Below, in pieces: positions 1 through 7,337 of a stretch of 64,000 nucleotides of DNA. This DNA is from Lachnospira rogosae. Its GTDB lineage: Bacteria; Bacillota; Clostridia; Lachnospirales; Lachnospiraceae. Position numbers and translations under genes: made by a program. The DNA lies in NCBI RefSeq assembly GCF_040096455.1, contig NZ_JBBMER010000008.1, forward strand, positions 1-64,000. The letters run 5' to 3'. The notes below the pieces were generated by a model. The model had not been told where the DNA came from. It saw nothing but the letters and a program-made list of their open reading frames with translations, and searched no databases. How positions within the stretch are numbered: the stretch's first letter is position 1; every line of letters starts with the position of its first letter.

Positions 1-355
1 ATTATATTTGCCAGCATAGTGAAAAATCATATTCTTCTCCTCTCCATAAACTTCAAAGTTTCTGTTCCTTACAAACTAGAAGTTTCCTTCCGTGGGACTG
101 AAATAGTATACCTCCATTTTATCTAACATTTTTAATCATCCTTTATTCTCTATAATTCCCATAAGTTTTTAGTTATAGGCATGCGTATAATAAACACATT
201 CCTAAAATGTATCTTTTTATCGATATAACCGGCGATATCCTTCAGGGAATACTTTGCCATCGACTGTTCCATCGCCATCTGCACTTCCGCTAGTGGCTTT
301 TACATTGCCTCTCTGATATTCCCTCTTACAAAACAATTAGAATTTGGAACGTGCT
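1..355 (-). pseudogene. Eroded coding remnants, no intact gene
   Basis: No intact gene is visible. On the minus strand a 17-codon stub (129 to 76) begins MLDKMEVYYFSPTEGNF and then stops. This resembles the N-terminus of EFR1-type flavodoxin/ferredoxin proteins, which open with a YYFSPTG motif. A second open stretch on the same strand (299 to 150, 49 codons, ending NLWEL) has no start and is preceded by an in-frame TAA. Both look like leftovers of decayed genes. The family link for the first rests on ten residues, and the second is unrecognised. Confidence 0.3.
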
Positions 356-880
356 TTATAATTTTTTTCCGATTCCCTCAAGTTCGTTCATGGAATCCTT
401 GTTTTTTTCAAGTTCATCTCTGGCTGTTGCGTAATATGATTTTTTGAAAAGCATATCCCATGAAAGATATTTTGCCATACAGTCAAACTGCTTATCAATC
501 AGCTCATACTGGATACTGTCTACGGGAGAACCGCCTACAACAATCGTGCCAACTTTTTTATTTTTTAACTGCAATCCACGGCAGTAGCACTTATCAATGA
601 TAAGTTTCAATTGTGCTGACATTCCCCACCAATAAACTGGTGTAGCAAAAAGAATCATATCTGCGGCAGCAATTTTATCAATTGTAGGATTTGTATCATC
701 CTTATCGACGCATCCCTTAGAGCATTGACAGACACCACATCCCTTGCATGGTGCAATGTTGAGTTTGTCGGGTTCAATGATTTCAATTTCATTCTTTTCT
801 GACGCTCCTTTTATAAATGCATTGATTGCTGCCAGCGTGTTTCCTTTTCTGGCACTTCCATTAATGATTACAATTTTCAT
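356..880 (-). CDS. NAD(P)H-dependent FMN reductase / iron-sulfur flavoprotein-like
   Basis: A 174-residue cytoplasmic flavoprotein of the NADPH-dependent FMN reductase family. It starts MKIVIINGSARKGNT, the phosphate-binding loop for FMN, and has a Cys-rich stretch near residues 50-65 (CKGCGVCQCSKGC) like that of iron-sulfur flavoproteins. The PVYWWGMSAQLK segment is also typical. I chose the ATG at 880 because GGAGG lies just upstream; the open frame runs further to 958 but has no ribosome site there. It probably passes electrons to small acceptors or quinones. The substrate cannot be deduced. It lies outside the integrated element. Confidence 0.75.
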   Translation of the reverse strand: MKIVIINGSARKGNTLAAINAFIKGASEKNEIEIIEPDKLNIAPCKGCGVCQCSKGCVDKDDTNPTIDKIAAADMILFATPVYWWGMSAQLKLIIDKCYCRGLQLKNKKVGTIVVGGSPVDSIQYELIDKQFDCMAKYLSWDMLFKKSYYATARDELEKNKDSMNELEGIGKKL

Positions 881-974
881 GCGTGTATCCTCCAACTTCC
901 GATTTGTATTTCTGTTTGTTTTAAAAATGGGCAATCCCGATTGGAATTGCCCACTCATTTATCACTCCAAAATC

Positions 975-1078
975 CAACGGCTTTGCCGTTGCCGTGCTTC
1001 GCACTCCTTGATTTTGTCGTTGTCACATCAGGTGAAAACAAATACTCGCTTTGCTCGCGCTTGTTTTCCTGCTGATGT
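975..1078. repeat. Cluster of small inverted repeats
   Basis: Three hairpins sit in a row between two minus-strand genes. CAACGGC-TTT-GCCGTTG (975-991) is a perfect 7-bp stem. GTGC-TTC-GCAC follows at 994-1004. A longer inverted repeat pairs 1025-1041 (ACATCAGGTGAAAACAA) with 1061-1078 (TTGTTTTCCTGCTGATGT), with a small internal bulge. None is followed by a clear T-run, so ordinary termination does not explain them. The rest of 881-1209 shows no gene. Confidence 0.55.
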
Positions 1079-1173
1079 TCCAAATTATGCGATTTTTTCT
1101 TGCTTGCACTTAATTTTGCATCAATTGATGTAAGTTTGATGTAAATCGCTGTTTTTTTAGTTTTTTATCAAAT

Positions 1174-1209
1174 GAAGTACGTCCCGTCTATTCGGTAAAA
1201 CGGTACTTC
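1174..1209 (-). terminator. Putative original lysS terminator
   Basis: GAAGTAC (1174-1180) pairs with GTACTTC (1203-1209), with extra CCGT/ACGG pairing inside. The stem starts right after the stop codon of the severed tRNA-binding domain, and on the minus strand it is followed by an A/T-rich stretch. It plausibly ended the lysS transcript before the element inserted. Confidence 0.45.
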
Positions 1210-1701
1210 TTAATAGAGCTTTGCACCTGCCGGGATATGGTTATCGACCATAAGAAGATGAAGCTCTTCATCCTCTGAATCCTTAAGATTGTTTACTGCT
1301 GAAAGTAACATACCGCAAGATTCAATTCCCATCATCTTTCTTGGTGGGAGATTGGTAATGGCGATAAGTGTCTTTCCAACAAGCTCTTCTGGCTCATAGT
1401 AAGCATGGATTCCGCTAAGTATTGTACGGTCTGTGCCTGTTCCATCATCTAAAGTAAACTGAAGTAACTTCTTTGACTTAGGAACTGCTACACACTCTTT
1501 TACCTTAACAGCTCTGAAATCTGACTTACTGAATGTGTCGAAGTCTACTTCTTCCTCAAATAATGGTTCTACCTTAACATTAGAAAAATCAATCTTATTA
1601 TTAGCTGTAAAGAAACCATTATTATCGCCGTCTGATGCTGTTACTGTAGAAGTGCTCTTTTCAGCCTTTGCAGCACTCTTGTCTGAACCCAATGATTTCA
1701 T
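1210..1701 (-). pseudogene. Severed C-terminal tRNA-binding domain of LysRS
   Basis: This open frame of 163 codons carries a Trbp111/EMAP-type tRNA-binding OB-fold (from about residue 47, VEPLFEEEVDFDTF, to the end IPAGAKLY; core SKSDFRAVKV, LPPRKMMGIESCGML). Residues 1-46 are a low-complexity linker (MKSLGSDKSAAKAEK...). The first codons overlap the attachment repeat: CCGACAATGAA continues the reading frame of lysS, whose intact end reads LLFPTMKS. There is no Shine-Dalgarno before this ATG. I therefore read it as the cut-off end of lysS (20798-22399), separated by the element, rather than a free gene. It may still be translated at a low level from integrase read-through. Confidence 0.8.
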
Positions 1702-1709
1702 TGTCGGGA
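1697..1709. repeat. Attachment site, left copy
   Basis: TTCATTGTCGGGA, identical to 20814-20826. On the minus strand it encodes part of the PTMK motif (CCG ACA ATG AA). To its left the sequence continues as the detached LysRS domain; to its right it is element DNA. Confidence 0.75.
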
Positions 1710-1977
1710 GCTTTTTTGATTGCTAAGCTAACTCTTGTATATCCTTGTAAGCCCTTGGAAAATGGGCTTTCCCGGATTCTATATACTTGGATACTCTTGG
1801 ACGTTTTTTTGACTTTTGTGCGTCCAAAAGATGTCATTCGCCTTAAAATACGTCTTTTTATTTTATGCATGTACTGCTGTGTCAAACACAACAATACTTA
1901 GCAAGTATAACATATTTGTCACAGTATGAATAGGTATATTTTTCAATCTTCAAAGAGTTCAATCGCAGGACTCTTTT

Positions 1978-3213
1978 CTAAAAAATATCCATATTTTTTG
2001 ATAATTTCTCAATTACTGATTTGGTAACATCTGGGTTTGCTTCTGCATATATGTTCATGGTAGTCGATACATCAGCATGTCCCATTACCTCTTGAATTAC
2101 TTTGATGTTGGTTTCATTCTCGCAAAATCTTGATGCAAACGTATGTCTGAAGATATGGCAGGAGAATCTTGGAATCATAACAGGTTCTCTCTTCTCCTTT
2201 TTAGCAGCCACCTCTTCTTCTGAATTATGTGTATCAACAATTCTCTTGATTGCCCGGTTTACTGCTGCTGGGTTATGTGGCATACCAAATCGGTTTGTAA
2301 ATACAAAATTGGTCATTCCATCCACATTCTCAACACAAAAGCCTTCCTGCTTCTGTCTCTCATATTCTTCCTGAAGCACATCATATACCTGCTGCATCAT
2401 AGGTATTCTACGATTACCTGCCTCCGTCTTTGGCAAAGATACTCTAAACTCACATTTATATGAATCATCCATTCTCTGGTAATATGTTAAGCTATGATTG
2501 ATATCAATGATTCGATTTTCCAAATCAATATCATCCCAGCGTATCCCAATTGCTTCTCCTATTCTGCATCCAGTTCCTAACAAAAATACAAAGAATGGAT
2601 ACCAGTGATAAAAGAACGGATTCTTTGCTACATACTCCATGAATTTTCTCTGCTGATCCACAGTCAACGCTCGCCTTGTTTTTCTGGCACCACCATTACG
2701 CTTTTTTACTTCACAGTATGCTCCGTCTACCGGATTCTTCCTTATGATATCATCTCTGACAGCAAGTTGAAATGTAGGTCTTAATACTGTGTTAATTGTC
2801 TCAAGCGTATTAATCTGTAATCCCTGAGTATTAATCAAGTCTGTATAAAAGAACAACACGTCTGAGTATTTCACATCTCTTACTTTCTTCTTGCCAAATG
2901 TATCACGAATAAAATGATTCCATGTATACAAATAATTACTGTAAGTAGTGCTACGCAATTCTGTTTTAGTTGATATGTACCTGTCAAACAAAAAGTTCAC
3001 ATCAGCCTTTCCTGCGACATAGATATCAAGTCCATCCAACTGGTCTTTTTGTAACTGTTCTTCTCTTTCTCGAAGTTTTACCAAAGACTTTGCATAAATG
3101 GTTCTTTTCTTGCCTAATGGATCAATATATACATATGAGTATCTTCCGTCGCCTTTTCTGTAACCCTCACCCTTTCTTAATACTCTGCCTTTACCATCTT
3201 TTCTACAAGCCAT
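1978..3213 (-). CDS. int: Tyrosine-type integrase
   Basis: A 411-residue site-specific recombinase of the Tn916/phage integrase family. Residues 20-60 (GRYSYVYIDPLGKKRTIYAK) resemble the arm-binding N-terminal domain, about 70-165 is the core-binding SAM-like domain, and the catalytic half follows. The catalytic signs are present: Arg in GTGCRIGEAIGIRW, HIFRHTF, MGHADVSTTMNIY with the nucleophilic Tyr. GAAAGGAGAGAATA precedes the ATG. It lies next to the left attachment site and is transcribed toward it, downstream of the ribbon-helix-helix gene with which it likely shares a promoter. The frame is intact, so it may be active. Confidence 0.93.
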   Translation of the reverse strand: MACRKDGKGRVLRKGEGYRKGDGRYSYVYIDPLGKKRTIYAKSLVKLREREEQLQKDQLDGLDIYVAGKADVNFLFDRYISTKTELRSTTYSNYLYTWNHFIRDTFGKKKVRDVKYSDVLFFYTDLINTQGLQINTLETINTVLRPTFQLAVRDDIIRKNPVDGAYCEVKKRNGGARKTRRALTVDQQRKFMEYVAKNPFFYHWYPFFVFLLGTGCRIGEAIGIRWDDIDLENRIIDINHSLTYYQRMDDSYKCEFRVSLPKTEAGNRRIPMMQQVYDVLQEEYERQKQEGFCVENVDGMTNFVFTNRFGMPHNPAAVNRAIKRIVDTHNSEEEVAAKKEKREPVMIPRFSCHIFRHTFASRFCENETNIKVIQEVMGHADVSTTMNIYAEANPDVTKSVIEKLSKNMDIF

Positions 3214-3248
3214 TATTCTCTCCTTTCTGGAGAAAAGAGCCTGTTCTA

Positions 3249-3422
3249 CTAATTAGCCTGTTGCTTCATTTGTAATTCAACACCCATTCTAATCAATTGC
3301 GAAATGGATAGATTATGAGTCTCAGCATACTCAACCATTATCTGGTATTCCTCTTCTTTGAATTTAACAGTCACCTTATGATCAAAAGGTTTATCTGCTT
3401 TTGGTCTTCCAGTTCTAGCCAT
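3249..3422 (-). CDS. Small ribbon-helix-helix-type regulator
   Basis: A 57-residue protein starting MARTGRPKADKPFDHKVTVK. The pattern of a short strand (KVTVKF) followed by two helices (EEEYQIMVEYAET and SISQLIRMGVELQMK) is that of CopG/Arc-like ribbon-helix-helix DNA-binding proteins. AAGGAGG sits 7 bases before the ATG. It lies 35 bp upstream of int on the same strand, and its own promoter contains a palindrome, so it probably represses its own transcription and that of int. The assignment is from the pattern and position only. Confidence 0.75.
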   Translation of the reverse strand: MARTGRPKADKPFDHKVTVKFKEEEYQIMVEYAETHNLSISQLIRMGVELQMKQQAN

Positions 3423-3450
3423 CTGTATGCCTCCTTCATATCTTAATTAT

Positions 3451-3479
3451 ATTATACTTTTGGTCTGACCGAAAGTCAA
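3451..3479 (-). promoter_or_regulatory. Promoter of the RHH-int operon with internal operator
   Basis: On the minus strand TTGACT (3474-3479) is separated by exactly 17 bp from TATAAT (3451-3456). The spacer is filled by a palindrome, CTTTTGGTC-T-GACCGAAAG on the plus strand (3457-3475, 9-bp arms, one mismatch). A repressor bound there would block RNA polymerase. Confidence 0.7.
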
Positions 3480-3556
3480 TACATTTTTTCTTTCTTGGCT
3501 CATTTTTCTCCATACTTGTTTGTATTTCTTCTATACTAATGCGTCATTTCTCATAA

Positions 3557-3769
3557 TTACTTATAAAACTCGTCATCTACAATATGGAAAGTTTCAAGAT
3601 ACTCGTCAATAATATCAAGATTAACCAACACCAGCTGATTCACTTTATAACATGCCTTTGCATCCTTCGCTAACTGCATAAACTTTGACACACTCATTGA
3701 ATACATCTCTGCTCCTTCTGAATATCTGACAAATCTTTTATTATTAGTCTTTTTAGTTCTGCTGTCCAT
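3557..3769 (-). CDS. DUF6462-type excisionase-like protein
   Basis: A 70-residue protein (VRYSEGAEMYSMSVSKFMQLAKDAKACYKVNQLVLVNLDIIDEYLETF) of the small winged-helix/MerR-like family found beside integrases in Lachnospiraceae elements. A close homologue is at 20337-20558 at the other end of the element. GGAGGAG precedes the start, and the 5' end overlaps the upstream gene by 17 bp, so the two are translated from one message. By analogy with excisionases it may direct recombination, but this is inference. Confidence 0.7.
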   Translation of the reverse strand: MDSRTKKTNNKRFVRYSEGAEMYSMSVSKFMQLAKDAKACYKVNQLVLVNLDIIDEYLETFHIVDDEFYK

Positions 3770-3974
3770 TTGCTAACTCCTCCATTACCATTTTGCGAGC
3801 TACAGGTAACAGATCAAACTGTCGTATCAATGCTCTGTCTATTTCTTCTCTCACGCCGGAATCCTCAATGACAGTTCCACTTACATTATCAATTGACTTT
3901 CTAGACTTGATAAATGCAACACCTCTTGCATTGACTCTGTTGTTTACTCCTGTGAAATCGTTCCTCTTGTTCAT
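3753..3974 (-). CDS. Small hypothetical element protein
   Basis: A 73-residue, charged protein (MNKRNDFTGVNNRVNARGVAFIK...MEELANGQQN) with AAGGAG before the ATG. No domain was recognised. It overlaps the 3' DUF6462 gene and lies in the lysogeny-type module of the element, so it may take part in regulation or excision. It has no membrane segment and no cysteines. Confidence 0.55.
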   Translation of the reverse strand: MNKRNDFTGVNNRVNARGVAFIKSRKSIDNVSGTVIEDSGVREEIDRALIRQFDLLPVARKMVMEELANGQQN

Positions 3975-4084
3975 AATAAATGTTCTCCTTTACATTTGAT
4001 GTATTGGAGAGCTCCGGCGCCTTCACTCTCGTGACGTGCTCCCTCAAGCACATGTTTATTGTATATTGTCATGGATGAATTGCC

Positions 4085-4124
4085 GACCGTGTTTACGCGA
4101 CAATTTTGTCGTGTTAACACGACA
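4085..4124. promoter_or_regulatory. Two tandem palindromic operators
   Basis: TGTCGTG-TTAA-CACGACA (4107-4124) is a perfect 18-bp palindrome. A degraded copy (4085-4102, GACCGTGTTTACGCGACA, 13 of 18 positions alike) lies 22 bp upstream, about two helical turns away. They are placed between the minus-strand DUF6462/int module and the plus-strand repressor fragment, as in a phage operator region. Confidence 0.6.
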
Positions 4125-4194
4125 TTTGCATCTGCCTTCTAAACACTCATCATTGCCTTCATCATCGCCACACACTGTCTGAGCTGCATGGGTA

Positions 4195-4413
4195 ATGCAA
4201 CAGAAGTATGTTGCTAATGGAGAAATTGGTATATTCTCTCTCAACGGAGATGCCTATATTAAGAAATTACAAAACGATAAAGACGGAATTTTCCTTATCT
4301 CGCTTAATGAAAAGTATGCACCTATCAAGGTTGGAGAAAACGACCGCTTAGACATATTTGGAAAAGTTCTTGGAAAATCTGATGCTTCTGTTATTACTGG
4401 ACATTGCCGATAA
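4195..4413 (+). pseudogene. C-terminal fragment of S24/LexA-like repressor
   Basis: This 72-codon frame (VANGEIGIFSLNGDAYIKKL...) matches the C-terminal half of phage CI/LexA-type repressors, covering the segment around the catalytic lysine (AYIKKL). The N-terminal helix-turn-helix and the serine region are missing, and no ribosome site precedes it. It is likely the remnant of the repressor that used the palindromic operators just upstream. Confidence 0.6.
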
Positions 4414-4502
4414 AACGCAAGTCCTTTTTATCGGACACATTATTTTGCATAATTGACAATAAGAAAATATCTATAGCTATAGAACTGAAAGAAGGGATTT
4501 TT

Positions 4503-4703
4503 ATGGAGGTTACCAATAATATCAGAGAAATCCGGGAACAGCGTGGCATTTACCAGGATGACCTTGCCTCTGCTATTTGATACAGCACCAAAACTGTCGG
4601 CAGGATAGAGAGTGGAGACAGCACCCCATCTGCCGAATTTATGCTGCGGATATCAAAATACTTTAATATGCTGGTGGAAGATGTATTCCATGTGGAAGAT
4701 TGA
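4503..4703 (+). pseudogene. XRE-family repressor with nonsense codon
   Basis: The frame translates as a Cro/CI helix-turn-helix (NNIREIREQRGIYQDDLASAI-stop-YSTKTVGRIESGD...EDVFHVED). Codon 26 (4578-4580) is TGA where the family usually has Gly (GGA), so one base change broke it. The rest remains open for 40 codons, so the mutation looks recent. GAAGGGA precedes the ATG. Re-initiation could not restore the DNA-binding helix pair. Confidence 0.7.
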
Positions 4704-4730
4704 GCTGGGCACATGATACCCAGCTCTTTT
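4702..4730 (+). terminator. Rho-independent terminator
   Basis: GAGCTGGG (4702-4709) and CCCAGCTC (4719-4726) form a perfect 8-bp stem followed by TTTT. It overlaps the stop codon of the broken XRE gene. Confidence 0.8.
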
Positions 4731-4805
4731 ACTATCTACTTTCAACATAAATTTAAAAATCACATATAATTATCCACTAAGTTATATGTAATAACTGTGC
4801 AAATC

Positions 4806-5228
4806 CTAATACAGTTTTGCACCTGCTGGAATTGAATCGTCTAACATTACAAGATTCAACTTTTCTTCTCCATTTACATTGTGAATAGCTGAAAGTAACA
4901 TACCACAAGAGTCAATTCCCATCATAGAACGTGGTGGAAGATTTACGATTGCCAATAATGTCTTTCCAACAAGTTCCTCTGGCTCATAAAAAGCATGTAC
5001 TCCTGAAAGAATCGTTCTCTCATTCTCAGTTCCATCATCAAGTGTAAATCTAAGAAGCTTCTTACTCTTAGGTACTGCCTCACAATTTTTTACCTTTACA
5101 ACACGGAAGTCTGACTTTGAGAATGTATCAAAATCAACCTGCTCCTCAAATAAAGGCTCTATTTCAATACCTGTATTATTTTCAACAACTGCTGCCACTT
5201 CCTCTGTTACTACTTCATTGTTATTCAT
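4806..5228 (-). CDS. Free-standing tRNA-binding protein (Trbp111-like)
   Basis: A 140-residue protein consisting of a 26-residue acidic leader and one EMAP/Trbp111-type tRNA-binding OB-fold (FEEQVDFDTFSKSDFRVVKV, LPPRSMMGIDSCGML, ending IPAGAKLY). By eye about three quarters of its domain is identical to the severed LysRS domain at 1210-1701. Unlike that copy it has a good start: AAAGGAG lies 10 bp before the ATG at 5228; an in-frame upstream ATG at 5249 has no such site. It lies inside the element and could bind tRNA in trans for the shortened LysRS. That role is inference. Confidence 0.8.
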   Translation of the reverse strand: MNNNEVVTEEVAAVVENNTGIEIEPLFEEQVDFDTFSKSDFRVVKVKNCEAVPKSKKLLRFTLDDGTENERTILSGVHAFYEPEELVGKTLLAIVNLPPRSMMGIDSCGMLLSAIHNVNGEEKLNLVMLDDSIPAGAKLY

Positions 5229-5397
5229 TTGATTATAACTCCTTTGCATTAATTTCTCATAATAATATGTAATGTCGGTTGAAACTGCATTACTACTAGC
5301 TAGTATACCATAAACATACTGTTTTTAGGAAGAAATGTCATATTTCATCCATGTATGCATATTGTCAAGTGTATGTGTCATATTTTATATTCAAAAT

Positions 5398-5430
5398 AAA
5401 AAAAGCTGCTACTCTCTAAAAAATAACAGC
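5398..5430 (-). terminator. Terminator of the rubrerythrin-dfx transcript
   Basis: On the minus strand GCTGTTA (5424-5430) pairs with TAGCAGC (5405-5411), allowing one G-U, and is followed by seven T. It ends the message carrying the reductase fusion, dfx and the hemerythrin fragment. Confidence 0.65.
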
Positions 5431-5443
5431 CTTTCTTACTATA

Positions 5444-5602
5444 TCAGCCTTTTGGAATTTGACCATCGACATACAGAATGTGATTAACTAACCACTCTGT
5501 GAGATATTTTAAAATTCCCATAATCTGTTCATCTTGATCTTCTACATCATCATTGTGTTGTTCTGTAACCTTAATATGTATAAATGCTTTTAGCATTTCC
5601 AT
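5444..5602 (-). pseudogene. C-terminal fragment of a hemerythrin
   Basis: A 52-codon frame too short for most gene finders. Its end (ILKYLTEWLVNHILYVDGQIPKG) matches the last helix of bacteriohemerythrins, with the iron ligands His and Asp five residues apart (H-ILYV-D). The other iron ligands are absent, so it cannot form the di-iron site alone. The start overlaps the end of dfx by 13 bp in another frame and has no clear ribosome site. It is probably a remnant; an intact hemerythrin is at 15878-16312. Confidence 0.55.
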
Positions 5603-5964
5603 AATCCATGCAGGTTACAATATGCATATACTTCTTCTACCTGTTCACCATCGCAAAGACAAAAATCTGCTACCGGCTCCTGCCCCGGAGTTAGCTGCTT
5701 TCTGTAAATACCCTGATTTGTATTTAATGTAATCCACTCAATGAAATGCTCTTCAAGCATTGGATGTTTTGTCTCTCCGACCACGACATGAACATGACTG
5801 CCTTCTATCGTATATACAGGTACATGCTTCTCGACAGCAGCATCTGTCACTCCGGCCTTTAACTCGTGCATAGCCTCGCCACAACATATTACCGGCACGC
5901 CCTTATCCTTTACCATTTCAATAATGTTTCCACAGTGATTGCATACATAATATTTTACTTCCAT
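5590..5964 (-). CDS. dfx: Desulfoferrodoxin (superoxide reductase)
   Basis: A 124-residue two-domain superoxide reductase that turns superoxide into hydrogen peroxide without releasing oxygen. The N-terminal desulforedoxin domain has the CxxC...CC iron site (CNHCG at 8-12, ICCGE near 27). The C-terminal active site shows EKHVPV, SHVHVVVGETKHPM and CNLHGLW, giving the four His and one Cys ligands. GGAAGGAG precedes the start. It follows the rubrerythrin fusion by about 110 bp on the same strand, so both likely share the promoter at 7349-7377, and peroxide made here would be removed by the rubrerythrin. Confidence 0.93.
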   Translation of the reverse strand: MEVKYYVCNHCGNIIEMVKDKGVPVICCGEAMHELKAGVTDAAVEKHVPVYTIEGSHVHVVVGETKHPMLEEHFIEWITLNTNQGIYRKQLTPGQEPVADFCLCDGEQVEEVYAYCNLHGLWKC

Positions 5965-6075
5965 CTTTTTTCTCCTTCCATGTGTAAAAAATAAAATCTA
6001 AATTGCTTCTATAACTTTTTTAAGAATCCGCCGATCCATTAAGCTTTAATGCTTCTTTGGAATTATCTCATATCT

Positions 6076-7257
6076 TTAATAATTCTCTTCATGTACTTCA
6101 AAATAGCTCTGAGGATGATTACATACCGGACATACATCAGGAGCTTTTGTTCCTACCACAATATGTCCACAGTTACGACATTCCCATACTTTGACTTCAC
6201 TCTTTTCAAATACCTGTGAAGTTTCAATATTCTTAAGAAGTGCACGATATCTTTCCTCATGGTGCTTCTCAATCTCACCTACTGCCCTGAATTTTGCTGC
6301 AAGCTCAGGGAATCCTTCTTCCTCAGCTGTTTTAGCAAAGCCATCATACATATCTGTCCACTCATAATTTTCGCCTTCTGCCGCTGCCGCCAGGTTTTCC
6401 TTTGTATCACCAATTCCTGCTAATTCCTTGAACCACATCTTTGCATGTTCTTTCTCATTATCTGCAGTCTTTAAAAACAATGCTGACATCTGCTCGTAAC
6501 CTTCTTTTTTCGCTACAGAAGCAAAATAGGTATACTTATTTCTTGCCTGTGATTCCCCTGCAAATGCCTCCTGTAAATTCTTCTCTGTCTGTGTTCCTGC
6601 ATATTTGTTTTCTGCCATCTCTTTTACCTCCGTTTTCTTTACTACTTTTTCAAAATCTGATGCCGGGTGCTTGCACAAAGGACATATAAAGTCATCCGGT
6701 AATTCCTCGCCTACATATTCATATCCGCAAATTCTGCAACGCCATATTGTCTGACCGTCCTCTGTTTTTCCAACCTCCTGTGGCTTAGGCTTAATATTAT
6801 TCTGATAATAATCATATGTAGCTGAAGGAATATTGCTTAAAACTTCCATATCGGTTATCTCACCGATAAACATCGTATGTGAACCTAAATCTTCAGTCTT
6901 ATTAACTGTTACAGAAATGTATGCATTTGTTCCTTCTGTAATATAATAAATACCATTTTCTCCCCTGGAACACTTTTCAAATGTTTCAAACTTATTTGTA
7001 TCCCTTCCTGATTGGAAGCCAAAATGTTTAAACAATTCAAACTGTGCATTCTGACTCAGGACTGATACTGTAAATTTTCCTGTTCTTACAATCATATCAT
7101 GCGTATAATTTGCCTTATTGACGCAGATACTTAACTGGTTTGGTTCCGAAGCTGCCTGTATGGCTGTATTAATAATACATCCATTGTCTTTTTCATCTTC
7201 CCTTGCAGTCAGTACAAACAATCCATAACTCAGCTTATACATTGCTTTCCTATCCAT
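6076..7257 (-). CDS. Flavin reductase-rubredoxin-rubrerythrin fusion
   Basis: A 393-residue fusion of three redox modules. Residues 1-155 are a flavin reductase-like FMN domain (MYKLSYGLFVLTARE...). About 168-205 is a rubredoxin (WRCRICGYEYVGEELPDDF, CPLCKHPASDFEKV). From 215 on is a rubrerythrin with the ferritin-like di-iron ligands (AFAGESQARNKYTYFA, DNEKEHAKMW, EIEKHHEERY) and a C-terminal rubredoxin-like centre (WECRNCGHIVVGTKAP, CPVCNHP). One chain can thus pass electrons from NAD(P)H-flavin through rubredoxin to peroxide. GGGAGG precedes the ATG. Rubrerythrin and high-molecular-weight rubredoxin are usually separate genes in clostridia. Confidence 0.9.
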   Translation of the reverse strand: MDRKAMYKLSYGLFVLTAREDEKDNGCIINTAIQAASEPNQLSICVNKANYTHDMIVRTGKFTVSVLSQNAQFELFKHFGFQSGRDTNKFETFEKCSRGENGIYYITEGTNAYISVTVNKTEDLGSHTMFIGEITDMEVLSNIPSATYDYYQNNIKPKPQEVGKTEDGQTIWRCRICGYEYVGEELPDDFICPLCKHPASDFEKVVKKTEVKEMAENKYAGTQTEKNLQEAFAGESQARNKYTYFASVAKKEGYEQMSALFLKTADNEKEHAKMWFKELAGIGDTKENLAAAAEGENYEWTDMYDGFAKTAEEEGFPELAAKFRAVGEIEKHHEERYRALLKNIETSQVFEKSEVKVWECRNCGHIVVGTKAPDVCPVCNHPQSYFEVHEENY

Positions 7258-7337
7258 ATTTTCCTCCCTTTATCTTCTCCATGTATTTTAAATGGTATTC
7301 TCTAAATAGCCATTTATTCTTATTAATTAGGATTAAT

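Noticed and set aside
1720..1800. tRNA-like sequence at the left end of the element
   Set aside because: No cloverleaf can be drawn; the target is clearly lysS.
1661..1894. 77-codon minus-strand frame upstream of the severed domain as a gene
   Set aside because: It has no ribosome site, is in a different frame from the domain, and covers the likely integrase-binding end of the element.
4056..4244. 62-codon Cys-rich minus-strand frame as a small protein
   Set aside because: It overlaps the palindromic operators and the opposing repressor remnant and lacks a ribosome site.
5260..5285. ATGTCGG near 5270 as a third attachment-site copy marking a tandem insertion
   Set aside because: Only about 7 of 13 bases of TTCATTGTCGGGA match, and no lysS-like codons adjoin it.
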